The notes under the pieces: model-generated | The model's input: only the letters and a program-made list of their open reading frames with translations | Databases searched by the model: none | What the model was told of the DNA's origin: nothing | Source of the DNA: Planctomycetota bacterium | GTDB taxonomy: Bacteria > Planctomycetota > Phycisphaerae > UBA1845 > UTPLA1 | Length of the DNA: 22,128 nt | Reading direction: 5' to 3' | NCBI GenBank assembly: GCA_016712275.1 | Contig: JADJRI010000050.1 | Coordinates: 1-22,128, forward strand | Shown: one piece after another, positions 7,064 to 16,022 of the stretch | How positions within the stretch are numbered: position 1 is the first letter of the stretch | How the letters are laid out: every line of letters starts with the position of its first letter | Program-made: the position numbers and the translations under genes

Positions 7064-8824
7064 ATGAAAAAGACACCGTTCGCCATCGCCATTCTCCTTT
7101 TGATTTCAGCCGCTCCGATGTTGGCCGGTGTGACGTTTCCGCCGCTGCCGGATTTCACCAAGCACGAAAACTTCGCCGACTGGTATGAAAAGGCAGCCGG
7201 CGTTCCCGAGAAGGAAAACGCCTACGAACTTTACGCCAAGTTCATGCCCGGGCTTGTCGGCAGCGATGTCAGCGAAAAGGACTGGCCGGAATTTGCCGGG
7301 ATGCTGACCGATCCCGCCCAGCAGCAGGCGGCCATGGCCGAGGATGGCGGACAGTCGCCGATGAGTCCGTCCCCGTGGTTTCCCGATCGGCGGGGCTCAT
7401 GGGAGGCATCGCACAAGAAAACGCAGAGCGTGTTGAAGAAGTTTTCCTCGGCCGCGAAACGCAAGTATGTCGTCGCTCCGCCCAGCATCGACGGCGGCAG
7501 GGACGATAATGCCAATCGTCTGGCATTCATACTTTTGACCCACGCGCCCAAGATGAACGAATGCGCCAAGGGGAATCTCGAATCCGCATGGCGCATCGGC
7601 AAGGATGGAAATGTCGATCCCGAAAATTTCATCGCCGCGATCGAGACCAGCATTCGGGCGGGGGGCCAATTGCAGAATGGGATGTTTGCCGCCGAGCAGC
7701 TCGCGGGCTATGCGATGCGCCGCAACGCCTGCCGTCATCTGCGATGGGCCTTCGCCCACGGCGTTTTGTCGGAGAAGCATGCCGCAAGAATTGCGAAGAA
7801 CCTGAGAAAGTTTGACGGCAGGCCGGTCGATGCCTCGCGGGTGCTGGCCGGCGAATGCGCCATGATTCTCGACAATCTTCAGTATGTCTTCGGTCCGCTG
7901 GGCGGCGGCGGCGTCAAGCTCAACGGCAACCGTTACCGCGAGGTGACCGGGTCGGCCATTACCGGAGGCAACCGCTTCGGCCTCGGCGCGCGAGTCGACG
8001 CCGACCCGACAGGTACGGCGGATGCCGTACTCGCGGCATTCAAAGCCATGGATCAGCAGATGGGGCCCGGCTATTCCGGCGAGAAGAACGGAGAAATCAC
8101 GCGAATTGCGGGTGATCTGGTTCGAAAGAACAATCTCACCAAAGGCATGCTGTATGGAATCGAGGGCTCCTATTCGCGATATTATTTTCTGGCCGCGCAT
8201 TGCGAGGCCGAGCGCCGCGCGACACAAGTTCTCATGGAGGTGTTTGCATACAAGGCCAAGAACAAGAAATGGCCGAAGACGCTTGGGGCGCTGAACAAGA
8301 AGCGCGTGGGCAAGGTGCTCAAGGATCCGTTTTCAAGCAAGCCATTCAAGTATCTGATCAACAACGACGCGCCGGTTCTCTACAGCGTCGGACCGGACGG
8401 CGAGGACGATGGCGGATCGCACGATGAAATGGGAAACACGGGGAGCGATTTTGTTTTTTGGCCCATCGCCAACAGCGAGGAAGTGATCATCGCGTCGCGG
8501 CTCAATCGCGTGAGAGACAAGGATCTGACGCCGCTGGCAGAGATCGGCGAGAAGCAAAAGGGCAAGCGAATCACCGTGGCCGCGGAAGTCATTTCGATTT
8601 CATCGCGGCCGAGCAAGAAGCACGGCCAGCGGCATTCGATCATGCTCAAGCAAGATGAAACAGAGGTGAAGCTCTATTACTACGAGAGCGTGGCACAGGA
8701 GATGATGCCCCGTCAAAAGCTGGTCAAGGGCCGCCGTATTCGCGTCATCGGCAAAGTTGTGAAGGAAGATGAGAAGTGGCGCATTGAACTTAATGATGCG
8801 CGCGACCTTGCGCTGGAAGAATAG
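7064..8824 (+). CDS. Exported protein with pilin-like segment and C-terminal OB-like domain
   Basis: A 586-residue protein if started at the ATG at 7064, which begins a clear signal peptide (MKKTPFAIAILLLISAAPML, cut near AGV). An in-frame GTG at 7052 would add four residues. The first about 370 residues are unassigned. The segment around residues 390-450, with DPFSSKPFKYL then VLYSVGPDGEDDGG, matches the C-terminal part of GspG-like pseudopilins seen in many planctomycete proteins. The last about 95 residues (KRITVAAEVISISSRPS, HSIMLKQDETEVKLYYYES, KGRRIRVIGKVVKEDEKWRI) have the strand pattern of an OB fold. It probably acts in the periplasm or envelope. The 25-base gap after yidD suggests one operon. 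I do not recognise the whole family. Confidence 0.75.
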   Translation: MKKTPFAIAILLLISAAPMLAGVTFPPLPDFTKHENFADWYEKAAGVPEKENAYELYAKFMPGLVGSDVSEKDWPEFAGMLTDPAQQQAAMAEDGGQSPMSPSPWFPDRRGSWEASHKKTQSVLKKFSSAAKRKYVVAPPSIDGGRDDNANRLAFILLTHAPKMNECAKGNLESAWRIGKDGNVDPENFIAAIETSIRAGGQLQNGMFAAEQLAGYAMRRNACRHLRWAFAHGVLSEKHAARIAKNLRKFDGRPVDASRVLAGECAMILDNLQYVFGPLGGGGVKLNGNRYREVTGSAITGGNRFGLGARVDADPTGTADAVLAAFKAMDQQMGPGYSGEKNGEITRIAGDLVRKNNLTKGMLYGIEGSYSRYYFLAAHCEAERRATQVLMEVFAYKAKNKKWPKTLGALNKKRVGKVLKDPFSSKPFKYLINNDAPVLYSVGPDGEDDGGSHDEMGNTGSDFVFWPIANSEEVIIASRLNRVRDKDLTPLAEIGEKQKGKRITVAAEVISISSRPSKKHGQRHSIMLKQDETEVKLYYYESVAQEMMPRQKLVKGRRIRVIGKVVKEDEKWRIELNDARDLALEE

Positions 8825-9252
8825 CGGCACGTCGATTTTCGTCATGCCGACTTGTGTATGTCCAATTTGCTTCATGTTGTGTGACATGCAGCCCGCGCTC
8901 GAAGTTGCAAAGAGGGGTGCGAGCATCACGGGCATCCATCGACTTTGAAGCACGGAGAAGAGACGTCGAAAGATCATTTCTTAACATCCCATTCATGGCC
9001 GGCCAACAATCGTCGCTTGCGATCGCACCGTCCGAATAAACCCGAACTGCTCCGACCGGGGCCGGTTAAGATGACTCATGTCGGAGTCGATTCGCTTGCG
9101 ATAATACAATAGCAGACATACAATTAGACGAAATGCGCGGGCGATTCGCCAACCGGCGCGAAAGGCGAATCTTCTTCACAATCTTTGGTGGGGCCCGCGA
9201 ACAGACTCCCTCTTGCGAGCTTGGAGTCGTATTATTTGTCCGGGAGGATTCC
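8825..9252. other. Intergenic region without a supported gene
   Basis: This 428-base gap separates the exported protein from the HNH gene. Small frames on both strands (8854-9039 plus, 8790-8996 minus) have no ribosome site or recognisable features. An AT-richer patch at about 9100-9130 holds two TACAAT -10-like boxes (9105-9110 and 9119-9124) without good -35 partners. They could drive the HNH gene with a leader of over 100 bases. No RNA gene is recognised. Confidence 0.5.
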
Positions 9253-9882
9253 GTGTCGCCGCCCTCGTCAGCCCTGGGTCTCAACGTTCTGGTGCTTAAT
9301 CGCAACTATCTTGCGATTCGCATCATCAACGTGAAGCGCGCGTTCAGTTTGCTTTGCCGCGAGCTGGCCGAAGTGGTTCACGTTGAGCAGGGGCGTTATG
9401 TCTCCTACGACTTCGACGATTGGCGGGAGCTGTCGGAACTGGCCAAGCAGTTCGAGCCGGACGCGCACGACTGGATTCGCACGGTTCGATTCGACATCGC
9501 CGTGCCGCGCATCATTCGCCTTGCGATCTTTGATCGCCTGCCCAAGCAGGAGGTCAAGTTCAACCGGCGGAATCTCTATGCCCGCGACGGCAACCGGTGC
9601 CAATACTGCGGCGTTCGCTTTTCCACAACCGAGCTTTCGCTCGACCACGTCATTCCGCGCAGCCAGAGCGGGCCGGCCACATGGGAGAACATTGTCTGCG
9701 CTTGTTTGAAGTGCAACATCAAGAAGGGCGGCCGGACGCCGGATCAGGCTCACATGAAGCTGATCCGCGCTCCGAAGAAGCCGCGGCGCAACCCGTGCAT
9801 CAGCATCAAGCTTGCCGACGACCGCTACCAGAGTTGGAAGGCGTTCCTCGACAATGCTTACTGGTCTGTCGAACTGAAGTAA
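9253..9882 (+). CDS. HNH endonuclease family protein
   Basis: A 209-residue protein from a GTG at 9253, preceded by a very strong GGGAGG site at 9242-9247 with 5-base spacing. The frame could open at 9133, but that extension is not needed. The N-terminal half (VLVLNRNYLAIRIINVKRAF, VEQGRYVSYDFDDW) is the conserved domain that precedes HNH in this family. The nuclease part has CQYCG (about residues 116-120), LDHVIPRSQSG with the active-site Asp-His (about 131-132), TWENIVCACLKC with the Asn and second Cys pair (about 144-154), then KKGGRTP. The four cysteines should bind a structural zinc. This stand-alone family is highly conserved in planctomycetes and several other phyla. Its biological role is not established to my knowledge, so a restriction or repair function should not be assumed. 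Confidence 0.88.
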   Translation: MSPPSSALGLNVLVLNRNYLAIRIINVKRAFSLLCRELAEVVHVEQGRYVSYDFDDWRELSELAKQFEPDAHDWIRTVRFDIAVPRIIRLAIFDRLPKQEVKFNRRNLYARDGNRCQYCGVRFSTTELSLDHVIPRSQSGPATWENIVCACLKCNIKKGGRTPDQAHMKLIRAPKKPRRNPCISIKLADDRYQSWKAFLDNAYWSVELK

Positions 9883-10062
9883 GCGGAGCGGTTGCCGGCG
9901 GTATCACTGCTCTTCTTGGATGAATCCCTGGATTACGTTTGCATGCGTTCACTGGGCCGGAATGCCGGCAAAGGATTGTCATGATCGTTCATCGCCGTTG
10001 ATGTGCCTTGCCGCATCCACGGCGATGCGAACCAGCCGACGTCATTGCTTCGCGTCGTGCTT

Positions 10063-10767
10063 TTATCCGTGAGAGTGCTTCTTTTCTTTGTCTTCTTCCT
10101 TGTCTTTGTCGGTGTCGGCGGGTTCCTTACTGGGCTCGGTGAATTCGAAGTCGAAGACTTGCGGCTTTTCCTTGTCCTTGAAGTCGATGAACAGCTTGAC
10201 TCGAATCGGGAATGCAATGGCTTCGTCGACCTGACCCGTCAGGAATTCCTTCTTGGGACCGACGGTCATTTTGAGGGGCTTATCGACATCCTTGCCGCTG
10301 GTCCATGCCGTTCCCTCGGCCGTGAATTTCCCGGGTTCGATCGGTTTTGTGTATTCATCATAGAAGTAAATGCGAAATTCCTTCTTGGCTGAAATGGTGC
10401 CTTCGAGGTGATGCTTGTTGTCCGGCGCCATGAAAAACGTTCCGCCGTGCTTCGCATCATGGTCGGCATGGGACTTAAGCTGGGTAATGGCCATGCCGCA
10501 CTTGGGGCACTTGCCTGCTGCGGGATAGGTCTTCTCGCCCTCGCATTTCATGGGGCATGCAAACACCTTGGGCACATAGTTGTCCAGGATTTCCGCGAGC
10601 TTGACCATTTCCTCAAATTCTTTTTTGGTGCCGGCCAGGTCGCCCGAGTCGCCGGCCTTGTCGATGGCATCAAATTTGGCGGCCAATGATCTACCCGCGA
10701 TGTTGACTTCCTTGACGGCTGACTTGGGCACGCCGGAGTCGGCTTTCAGGGCCAGTTGGCCGATCAT
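10063..10767 (-). CDS. Heavy-metal-binding-domain protein, C-terminal fragment of a frameshifted gene
   Basis: This 234-residue frame holds most of a periplasmic metal-binding protein. It has a helical region (about residues 1-60), then the heavy-metal-binding motif FACPMKCEGEKTYP with KCPKCGMAI (about 69-95), HADHDAKHGG, and a beta-rich region resembling the part that follows HMBD motifs in efflux-linked proteins. It ends in an acidic/basic tail (KDKEEDKEKKHSHG). The ATG at 10767 is probably not the true start: reading upstream in this frame gives WQAEIIQKVGN, which continues the helical domain of the piece at 10764-11006. One missing base near 10795-10800 would join the two into one protein of about 310 residues. 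The pieces now overlap as ATGA, so coupled translation of two polypeptides is possible but less likely. It is the last gene of the minus-strand efflux operon. Confidence 0.75.
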   Translation of the reverse strand: MIGQLALKADSGVPKSAVKEVNIAGRSLAAKFDAIDKAGDSGDLAGTKKEFEEMVKLAEILDNYVPKVFACPMKCEGEKTYPAAGKCPKCGMAITQLKSHADHDAKHGGTFFMAPDNKHHLEGTISAKKEFRIYFYDEYTKPIEPGKFTAEGTAWTSGKDVDKPLKMTVGPKKEFLTGQVDEAIAFPIRVKLFIDFKDKEKPQVFDFEFTEPSKEPADTDKDKEEDKEKKHSHG

Positions 10768-11006
10768 GTTTCCGACTTTCTGAATGATCTCGGCCTGCCA
10801 TGAACATTCTCAAGCTCCTTTGTCTTGATCAGATGGTCGATTTCGTGGATTCGCAACTGAATTTCCTCGACCGCCGCCTTGTAGGTCTCGGGCTTTTTGA
10901 ATTCAACGTGTTTTCCGTGGTCGTGGTCGTGTGGTTGGGCCGAGACGGAACTTGGCGCGAGTAAGGCCAGAAGCGAAACGGCGCAAATTGTTGATTGTCG
11001 AATCAT
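10764..11006 (-). CDS. N-terminal fragment of the heavy-metal-binding exported protein
   Basis: An 80-residue frame starting at the ATG at 11006, where AAGGAG lies 9 bases upstream; the frame can be extended to 11042 without support. It encodes a signal peptide (MIRQSTICAVSLLALLAPSS, cut near VSA/Q), a His-rich stretch HDHDHGKH that may bind metal, and a helix (AAVEEIQLRIHEIDHLIKT). After ELENVH the sequence becomes GRPRSFRKSET and stops, unlike the rest. In the next frame the helix continues into the protein at 10063-10767. I therefore read this as the true 5' end of that gene, separated by a one-base deletion. It is 105 bases downstream of the RND pump gene on the same strand. Confidence 0.7.
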   Translation of the reverse strand: MIRQSTICAVSLLALLAPSSVSAQPHDHDHGKHVEFKKPETYKAAVEEIQLRIHEIDHLIKTKELENVHGRPRSFRKSET

Positions 11007-11111
11007 GTCGGTTTTCTCCTTACAGCTTGTTGCAGTCATCATCGCACTGCGTCATACAACTGTGTCTTGTCGATCGAAGCGGCGATCGAAGTTTGCGTCC
11101 CGCAACTCGTG

Positions 11112-14100
11112 TCAGTGGGTCATTCCGACGGGACGTGGGTCGGAGTTCATGACAATGGACTGTTGTGCCTGTGTTGCATTCCATCGGGCCATGATCCGTC
11201 CGGAGGCTTTGCGTCCGAAGCGAAGGAACACGGTCGGTGTGATGCAAAAGTCGAGAAACGTGCTGGTGGCGAGGCCGCCGAGAACAACAAGGGCGACCGG
11301 GTAAAGGATTTCCTTGCCGGGTTGACCGGCGGCGAGCACCAGGGGAATCAGTCCGAGGCCGGTGGTCAGTGCGGTCATGAGCACCGGTGCGACGCGCTCC
11401 TGGCTGCCCCGCACGACCATTTCGCTGCCGAATTCCATTCCTTCGTGGGTCATGAGATGAATGTAATGAGAAATCATCAGAATCCCGTTGCGGCTGGCAA
11501 TGCCGCAGAGGCTGATGAATCCGACAAGGCTGGCGACGCTGAAGTTCTCGCCGGCCAGCCAGAGAGCCAGCGCGCTGCCGATGAATGCGAAGGGGATGTT
11601 CAACATCACCTGCAAGACCATTTCCACGGAGTTGAAATGGGAGTAAAGCACGGCAAACATCGCGACCAGGGAGAGCGCACCGAGTATCAGAATCAAACGC
11701 GTTGCCGATTGCTGTGCCTCGAATTGACCGCCGATACTGAGCGAATAACCGACGGGAATTTTTTCAGGCGGCAGATCCATCGCGATAGAGGCTTCGATGT
11801 CGGCGACCGTGCTGCCCAAATCCCGTCCCTGCACATTCGCGGAAACCACAATTCGGCGCTGAACATTTTCGCGGCTGATCTGATTGGGACCCGGTGTTTC
11901 GGTAATGCCGGCCACATCCGACAGCAGGACTACGGCGCCAGAGGGCGTCATCAGGCGAACATCGTTGAGACGGCGAACATCGTTACGAACCGATTCCTGC
12001 AGCATGAGCACCAAATCGTAGGACTTCAGCCCATCGTGAACCTGCGAGACAACCTTGCCCTTCATCGCCGTTTCAAGCGTGCGGACCAACTCGGCCGGCT
12101 TGAACCCGACACGCGCGGCGGCCTGACGGTCGATTCGAATCCGCACTTGAGGAATGAGAACCTGTTTTTCGATCTGGAGGTCGACCACGCCGTCGATGCC
12201 GTTCATGGCGGCCTCAACTTCTTCCGCCAGTTTTCGCAGCGTGTTCAATTCCGTGCCCGAGATTTTTACGACGATCTGGGCGCGAACGCCGGAGAGCAGG
12301 TGATCGATTCGGTGACTGATCGGCTGGCCCAGTCCTATGGCGACGCCGGGCAGCGCCTCTAGTTTTTCGCGTATTTCAGCGAGAATCTCGGGTTTTAATC
12401 TGACCGCGGGCGGCGGTTTTCGACCATCGACAGTGGCGTGCGTCTTAGGATCGCGTGATTCATCGGAGGTCCAGAAATCCACATCGAGCTCTGAGTAATG
12501 GACTCCCTCGGCGTGCTCGTCCTGCTCGGCTCTGCCCGTTCGCCGGCCGGTTGATTTGACCTCCGGCACCGAAAGAATGATCTCTTCGGCTTTGGCGCCG
12601 AGTCGGTCCGACTCCGCCAATGAGATACCGGGATCGGCCACCAGATTGATTGTCGCCGTCCCTTCATTGAATGCCGGAAGAAACTCGCTGCCCAAGCGCG
12701 AGACAAGAACGCCTCCGAGCACAATCAAGCCGATTGCCGCGCCCGCGACCGTCCACGGACGCGGAAGGGTTACATCGTAAAGACGACGCGCAAACCGCTT
12801 GCAAATGCGTAGCAACGGCCCATCCGATTCCTCGCCCATACGCTTCATGTTTGGAAGAAGGTAGTAGGCCATCGCCGGCGTGACGGTGAGCGAGACCACC
12901 AGAGAAGCGAGGATGCTGACAATGTAGGCAATCGCGAGCGGCTGAAAGAGTCTTCCTTCGATTCCCGCCAGGGCGAAGAGCGGCAGAAAGACGAGCAGGA
13001 CGATGGCGGTTCCATAGACGATGGAGGATCGAACCTCGCTGGATGCCTCGAAGACGACATCGATCGCCGGGCGTGGCTGTTGCGATTGCCGATTCTCGCG
13101 CAGTCTGCGAAAGACATTTTCGACATCGACAACGGCGTCATCCACCAGTTCGCCGATGGCGACGGCGATGCCGCCCAGGGTCATCGTGTTAATGGACTCA
13201 CCGAACATCTTGAAGACGAGCGCGGTGATCAGAAGTGACAGGGGAAGGGCCGTTAAAGTGATGAGCGTCGTGCGGACATTCATCAGAAAAAAAATCAGCA
13301 CAATCACAACGAGGATGGAGCCGTCGCGCAGGGCCTCGAGGACGTTCTCGATGGCCGATTCAATGAAATGAGACTGTCGAAACAAATCCGTGTTGATGAC
13401 CACGTCATTGGGCATGGACGGCCGGAGGTCTTCGAAAGCGGCGTCAATTCGATCGGTCAGTTCACGCGTGTCTGCTCCCGGCTGCTTTTGGATCGCCATG
13501 ATGACGGCGGGGCGGGCATTCATGGAGCCATCGCCGCGCTTGATCGGCGCGCCGCCTTCGCGAACGTTGGCGACATCCTTCACGTAGATGGGCAGGGCCA
13601 CACCTTCACTCATGCGGGTTGCAACGAGTGAATCTTCAATGTCGCCGACCGAGGAGACTCGGCCCAGGTTTCGAACCACAAATTCCTGACTGGCACCGAC
13701 GATGAATCCTCCGCCCGAGTTTTCGTTTGCCTTCTCCAGCGCTTCCTGCAGCTCTGAAAGCGTCAGGTCGTATCGTCGGAGTTTTTCGGGATCGGCCAGC
13801 ACCTGAAACTGCTTGACATCTCCGCCCATGATTGTCACCTGTGCGACGCCGGCGACCGAGAGGAGCGCGGGTCGTATTCGCCAGTCCGCCAGCGATCGCA
13901 CATCCATGGGCGTGAGCGTGTCGCTGCGCAGCCCAACGAGCATGATTTCGCCCATGATCGAACTGACCGGGCCCATGAGCGGAATCACGCCGGGCGGCAG
14001 CTTTTCGGCGACCTGATTGAGCCGCTCCTGCACGACCTGCCGGTCATATCGAATGTCGGTTCCCCATGCGAATTCGACATAGACGACAGAGAGGCCCAGG

Positions 14101-14360
14101 CCCGAGGTGCTGCGCACGCGCTCGACACCGACAGCGCCATTCAGGGCCGTTTCGAGGTGAAACGTGACTTGTGTTTCGACTTCCTCCGGCGCGAGGCCCG
14201 GCGCCTCGGTCAGGACCGTCACGGTGGGACGATTGAGGTCTGGCAGGACGTCCGTGGGGAGACGCGTCGCATTGAACAGGCCATAGGCCGCGAGGATCGC
14301 GGCGGCTGCGAGAACAAGCACGCGATTGTGCAGGGAGAATTTGATAATCGCGTTCAGCAC
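11112..14360 (-). CDS. CusA/CzcA-type heavy-metal efflux RND pump
   Basis: A 1082-residue inner-membrane proton antiporter of the heavy-metal RND family. It starts at a GTG (14360) with GAGGAA 8 bases upstream. The N-terminus (IIKFSLHNRVLVLAAAAILA, LPTDVLPDLNRPTVTVLTEA) is the first helix and the start of the porter domain. The transmembrane proton-relay motif GIAVAIGELVDDAVVDVEN (near residue 400) carries the expected Asp-Asp and Glu. TVTPAMAYYLLPNMKRMG follows TM6 and the C-terminal helices include GFISLCGIASRNGILMISH. The length fits a complete pump. The VDDAVVDVEN form is neither the classic CzcA (VDGAVVMVEN) nor CusA (VDAAIVMIEN) form, so the metal cannot be named safely. The adaptor gene lies 60 bases upstream and the metal-binding protein gene downstream. 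No outer-membrane TolC-like channel is encoded nearby. Confidence 0.9.
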   Translation of the reverse strand: MLNAIIKFSLHNRVLVLAAAAILAAYGLFNATRLPTDVLPDLNRPTVTVLTEAPGLAPEEVETQVTFHLETALNGAVGVERVRSTSGLGLSVVYVEFAWGTDIRYDRQVVQERLNQVAEKLPPGVIPLMGPVSSIMGEIMLVGLRSDTLTPMDVRSLADWRIRPALLSVAGVAQVTIMGGDVKQFQVLADPEKLRRYDLTLSELQEALEKANENSGGGFIVGASQEFVVRNLGRVSSVGDIEDSLVATRMSEGVALPIYVKDVANVREGGAPIKRGDGSMNARPAVIMAIQKQPGADTRELTDRIDAAFEDLRPSMPNDVVINTDLFRQSHFIESAIENVLEALRDGSILVVIVLIFFLMNVRTTLITLTALPLSLLITALVFKMFGESINTMTLGGIAVAIGELVDDAVVDVENVFRRLRENRQSQQPRPAIDVVFEASSEVRSSIVYGTAIVLLVFLPLFALAGIEGRLFQPLAIAYIVSILASLVVSLTVTPAMAYYLLPNMKRMGEESDGPLLRICKRFARRLYDVTLPRPWTVAGAAIGLIVLGGVLVSRLGSEFLPAFNEGTATINLVADPGISLAESDRLGAKAEEIILSVPEVKSTGRRTGRAEQDEHAEGVHYSELDVDFWTSDESRDPKTHATVDGRKPPPAVRLKPEILAEIREKLEALPGVAIGLGQPISHRIDHLLSGVRAQIVVKISGTELNTLRKLAEEVEAAMNGIDGVVDLQIEKQVLIPQVRIRIDRQAAARVGFKPAELVRTLETAMKGKVVSQVHDGLKSYDLVLMLQESVRNDVRRLNDVRLMTPSGAVVLLSDVAGITETPGPNQISRENVQRRIVVSANVQGRDLGSTVADIEASIAMDLPPEKIPVGYSLSIGGQFEAQQSATRLILILGALSLVAMFAVLYSHFNSVEMVLQVMLNIPFAFIGSALALWLAGENFSVASLVGFISLCGIASRNGILMISHYIHLMTHEGMEFGSEMVVRGSQERVAPVLMTALTTGLGLIPLVLAAGQPGKEILYPVALVVLGGLATSTFLDFCITPTVFLRFGRKASGRIMARWNATQAQQSIVMNSDPRPVGMTH

Positions 14361-14420
14361 GCCACGGGTTCCTCACACGCCAGTCGGCCAATCGGCAGAC
14401 ACATTCGTCTGAATTCGGCG

Positions 14421-15782
14421 TTAGTTTTTTTTTGCCGGCGTAGCCGAAGCGACGGCGGCTGGAGCGGAAGGACGCAGTTGCGTCAGCGAATAGGCGCCTT
14501 GTGACACCACAACGTCACCCGGCGCCAACCCGCTCAGGATTTCGACGAATTGATCGTTGTAAAGCCCGGGCGTGATGTCCTGCTTCCTGTATACGTCGCC
14601 GACTTTCAGGAACACAAAATGCACCGGACCATCTTGAACGACCGCGGTCACCGGGGCGACCACTGCCGTTTCCTCCTCGCGCAGCACGATCGCAAGATCA
14701 ACAAACATGCCGCCCCGCAGCACGCCCTGGTCATTCGGCGCTTCAATGAGAACGTGGGCCGTGCGTTTCACCTGATCGAGAATGGGGCTGATGAATTTCG
14801 TTTTTCCCGCGCCCACGAAATCCGCGTCCGCGGTTGTGCGCACCCGCACGGCATCGGACGATCGACTTGCCACCCGCGAAATCAGCGATTCGGGCAACTC
14901 GCCCTCAATGAGAACCTTCGAAAAATCCGCGATTTCAAGAAGCACATCGCCTGCAACCGCCCATTGGCCGGGCCTTGCGGTGCGATCAACGACAACACCA
15001 TCGGCGGGTGCGAGAAGCCGCACGATATTGATCGACTGGTCGCTCGCGGTCTGTGTCGCGGCCAGTTGCTGGCTTTGCTCGATATTGGAGACGGCAAGCA
15101 ATGCATCGCGCGAGAGTCTCAGGGCATCGGCCTGGCGCTTGAGCGCCGCGATTTCGGGATCGAGCACTTCGAGATCGATGGCGCGGAGTTTGGCTTCGCC
15201 TCTTGCGCGGATCGCGGCAGCGCGGCGCTCCGAGAGGACATTCAACGAGACAATTTCCTTGCCGACCGACTCGCCGCGTTGCAACTCGCTTTCCGCGAGC
15301 TGGGCAACCTCGTCGGCGTTCTTTGCTTCGATGCGAAGCTGCTCCCGGCGTCCCTCGCTGCGCACAACTTCCACAAGGAGTTTTTGATATTCGGTCTCGA
15401 GCTTGCGGGCTTCGTAGATGTTTCTGGCCAGCTCGGGCGAGTCGATCTCCGCGAGCAACTCGCCCCGTTGAACCTTGTCTCCAGTTTGTTTGTAGACCGC
15501 CAGAATTTTTCCGGCCGTTCGCGTGCCGATCGTCCAATGGCGATCGGGATCCGCCTGGACGATGCCATTCAAAGTCAGTGTATCCTCTAGCGGACCGAAA
15601 TCGATTTCGGCGGTTTTTAGCCCGATGTGTGCGGCTGTTTCGGGTGAGATGGACCGGGGCGAGTCCAGGTCATAGGGTCCGATTTCCTTACCGCCGTGTC
15701 CTTCATGGGCGGAAACAAGGATCGCCCCGATGACGAGGAGGGGCAGCAGGAATGGCCAACATCGAGAAAGCCCTTTTCGCAT
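14421..15782 (-). CDS. Efflux RND periplasmic adaptor (CusB/HlyD type)
   Basis: A 453-residue membrane fusion protein linking the RND pump to an outer-membrane channel. The ATG at 15782 is chosen because a strong AGGAGGGGG site ends about 7 bases upstream; the frame extends to 15944 but the added 54 residues look non-coding. An N-terminal hydrophobic segment (WPFLLPLLVIGAILVSA) is followed by the possible metal-binding HEGHGG. Next come the first lipoyl half (RTAGKILAVYKQTGDKVQRG), a long coiled-coil hairpin of about 150 residues (SPELARNIYEARKLETEY onward), the second lipoyl half (APADGVVVDRTARPGQWAVA), a beta-barrel and a membrane-proximal domain (GLAPGDVVVSQGAYSL). The C-terminus ends Ala-rich with Lys-Lys-Asn. 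It is the first gene of the efflux operon, divergent from the sigma factor gene. Confidence 0.9.
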   Translation of the reverse strand: MRKGLSRCWPFLLPLLVIGAILVSAHEGHGGKEIGPYDLDSPRSISPETAAHIGLKTAEIDFGPLEDTLTLNGIVQADPDRHWTIGTRTAGKILAVYKQTGDKVQRGELLAEIDSPELARNIYEARKLETEYQKLLVEVVRSEGRREQLRIEAKNADEVAQLAESELQRGESVGKEIVSLNVLSERRAAAIRARGEAKLRAIDLEVLDPEIAALKRQADALRLSRDALLAVSNIEQSQQLAATQTASDQSINIVRLLAPADGVVVDRTARPGQWAVAGDVLLEIADFSKVLIEGELPESLISRVASRSSDAVRVRTTADADFVGAGKTKFISPILDQVKRTAHVLIEAPNDQGVLRGGMFVDLAIVLREEETAVVAPVTAVVQDGPVHFVFLKVGDVYRKQDITPGLYNDQFVEILSGLAPGDVVVSQGAYSLTQLRPSAPAAVASATPAKKN

Positions 15783-15910
15783 TTGGAATCCCCCTCCTGA
15801 TAGCTCCAAAGTAGGCATCAGCGGATCGCATTGTGCGTCCCATTCCAAAATTGGATGCAGTGGAGCGCGGACTTCTTCCCTATGACTTGATGAAAACTTC
15901 CGTGAGCGTT

Positions 15911-15958
15911 CGGATCGGATCAAACACCTTCCCATGTTGGACATTTTGCCCCGATCCG
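15911..15958. repeat. Inverted repeat in the efflux/sigma divergent region
   Basis: CGGATCGG (15911-15918) and CCGATCCG (15951-15958) form a perfect 8-base inverted repeat with a 32-base spacer. It lies in the 240-base region between the divergent efflux adaptor and ECF sigma genes. It could be an operator or a chance pair; no clear sigma70 promoter was recognised beside it. Confidence 0.3.
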
Positions 15959-16022
15959 TGTTTCATGGACGATGGTTCGGTGCGAAATTGGGACTTTTCT
16001 GTGGCTGGATGGTGGTCTTGGC

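Noticed and set aside
9956..9969. GCCGG-AATG-CCGGC stem-loop between the HNH gene and the metal-binding gene
   Set aside because: Resembles the terminator stem at 4637 but no T run follows on either strand, so termination is not supported.
10995..12362. 455-residue plus-strand open frame opposite the RND pump
   Set aside because: Rich in His, Gln and Gly, with no recognisable domain, and lies antisense to the 3' part of the pump gene.
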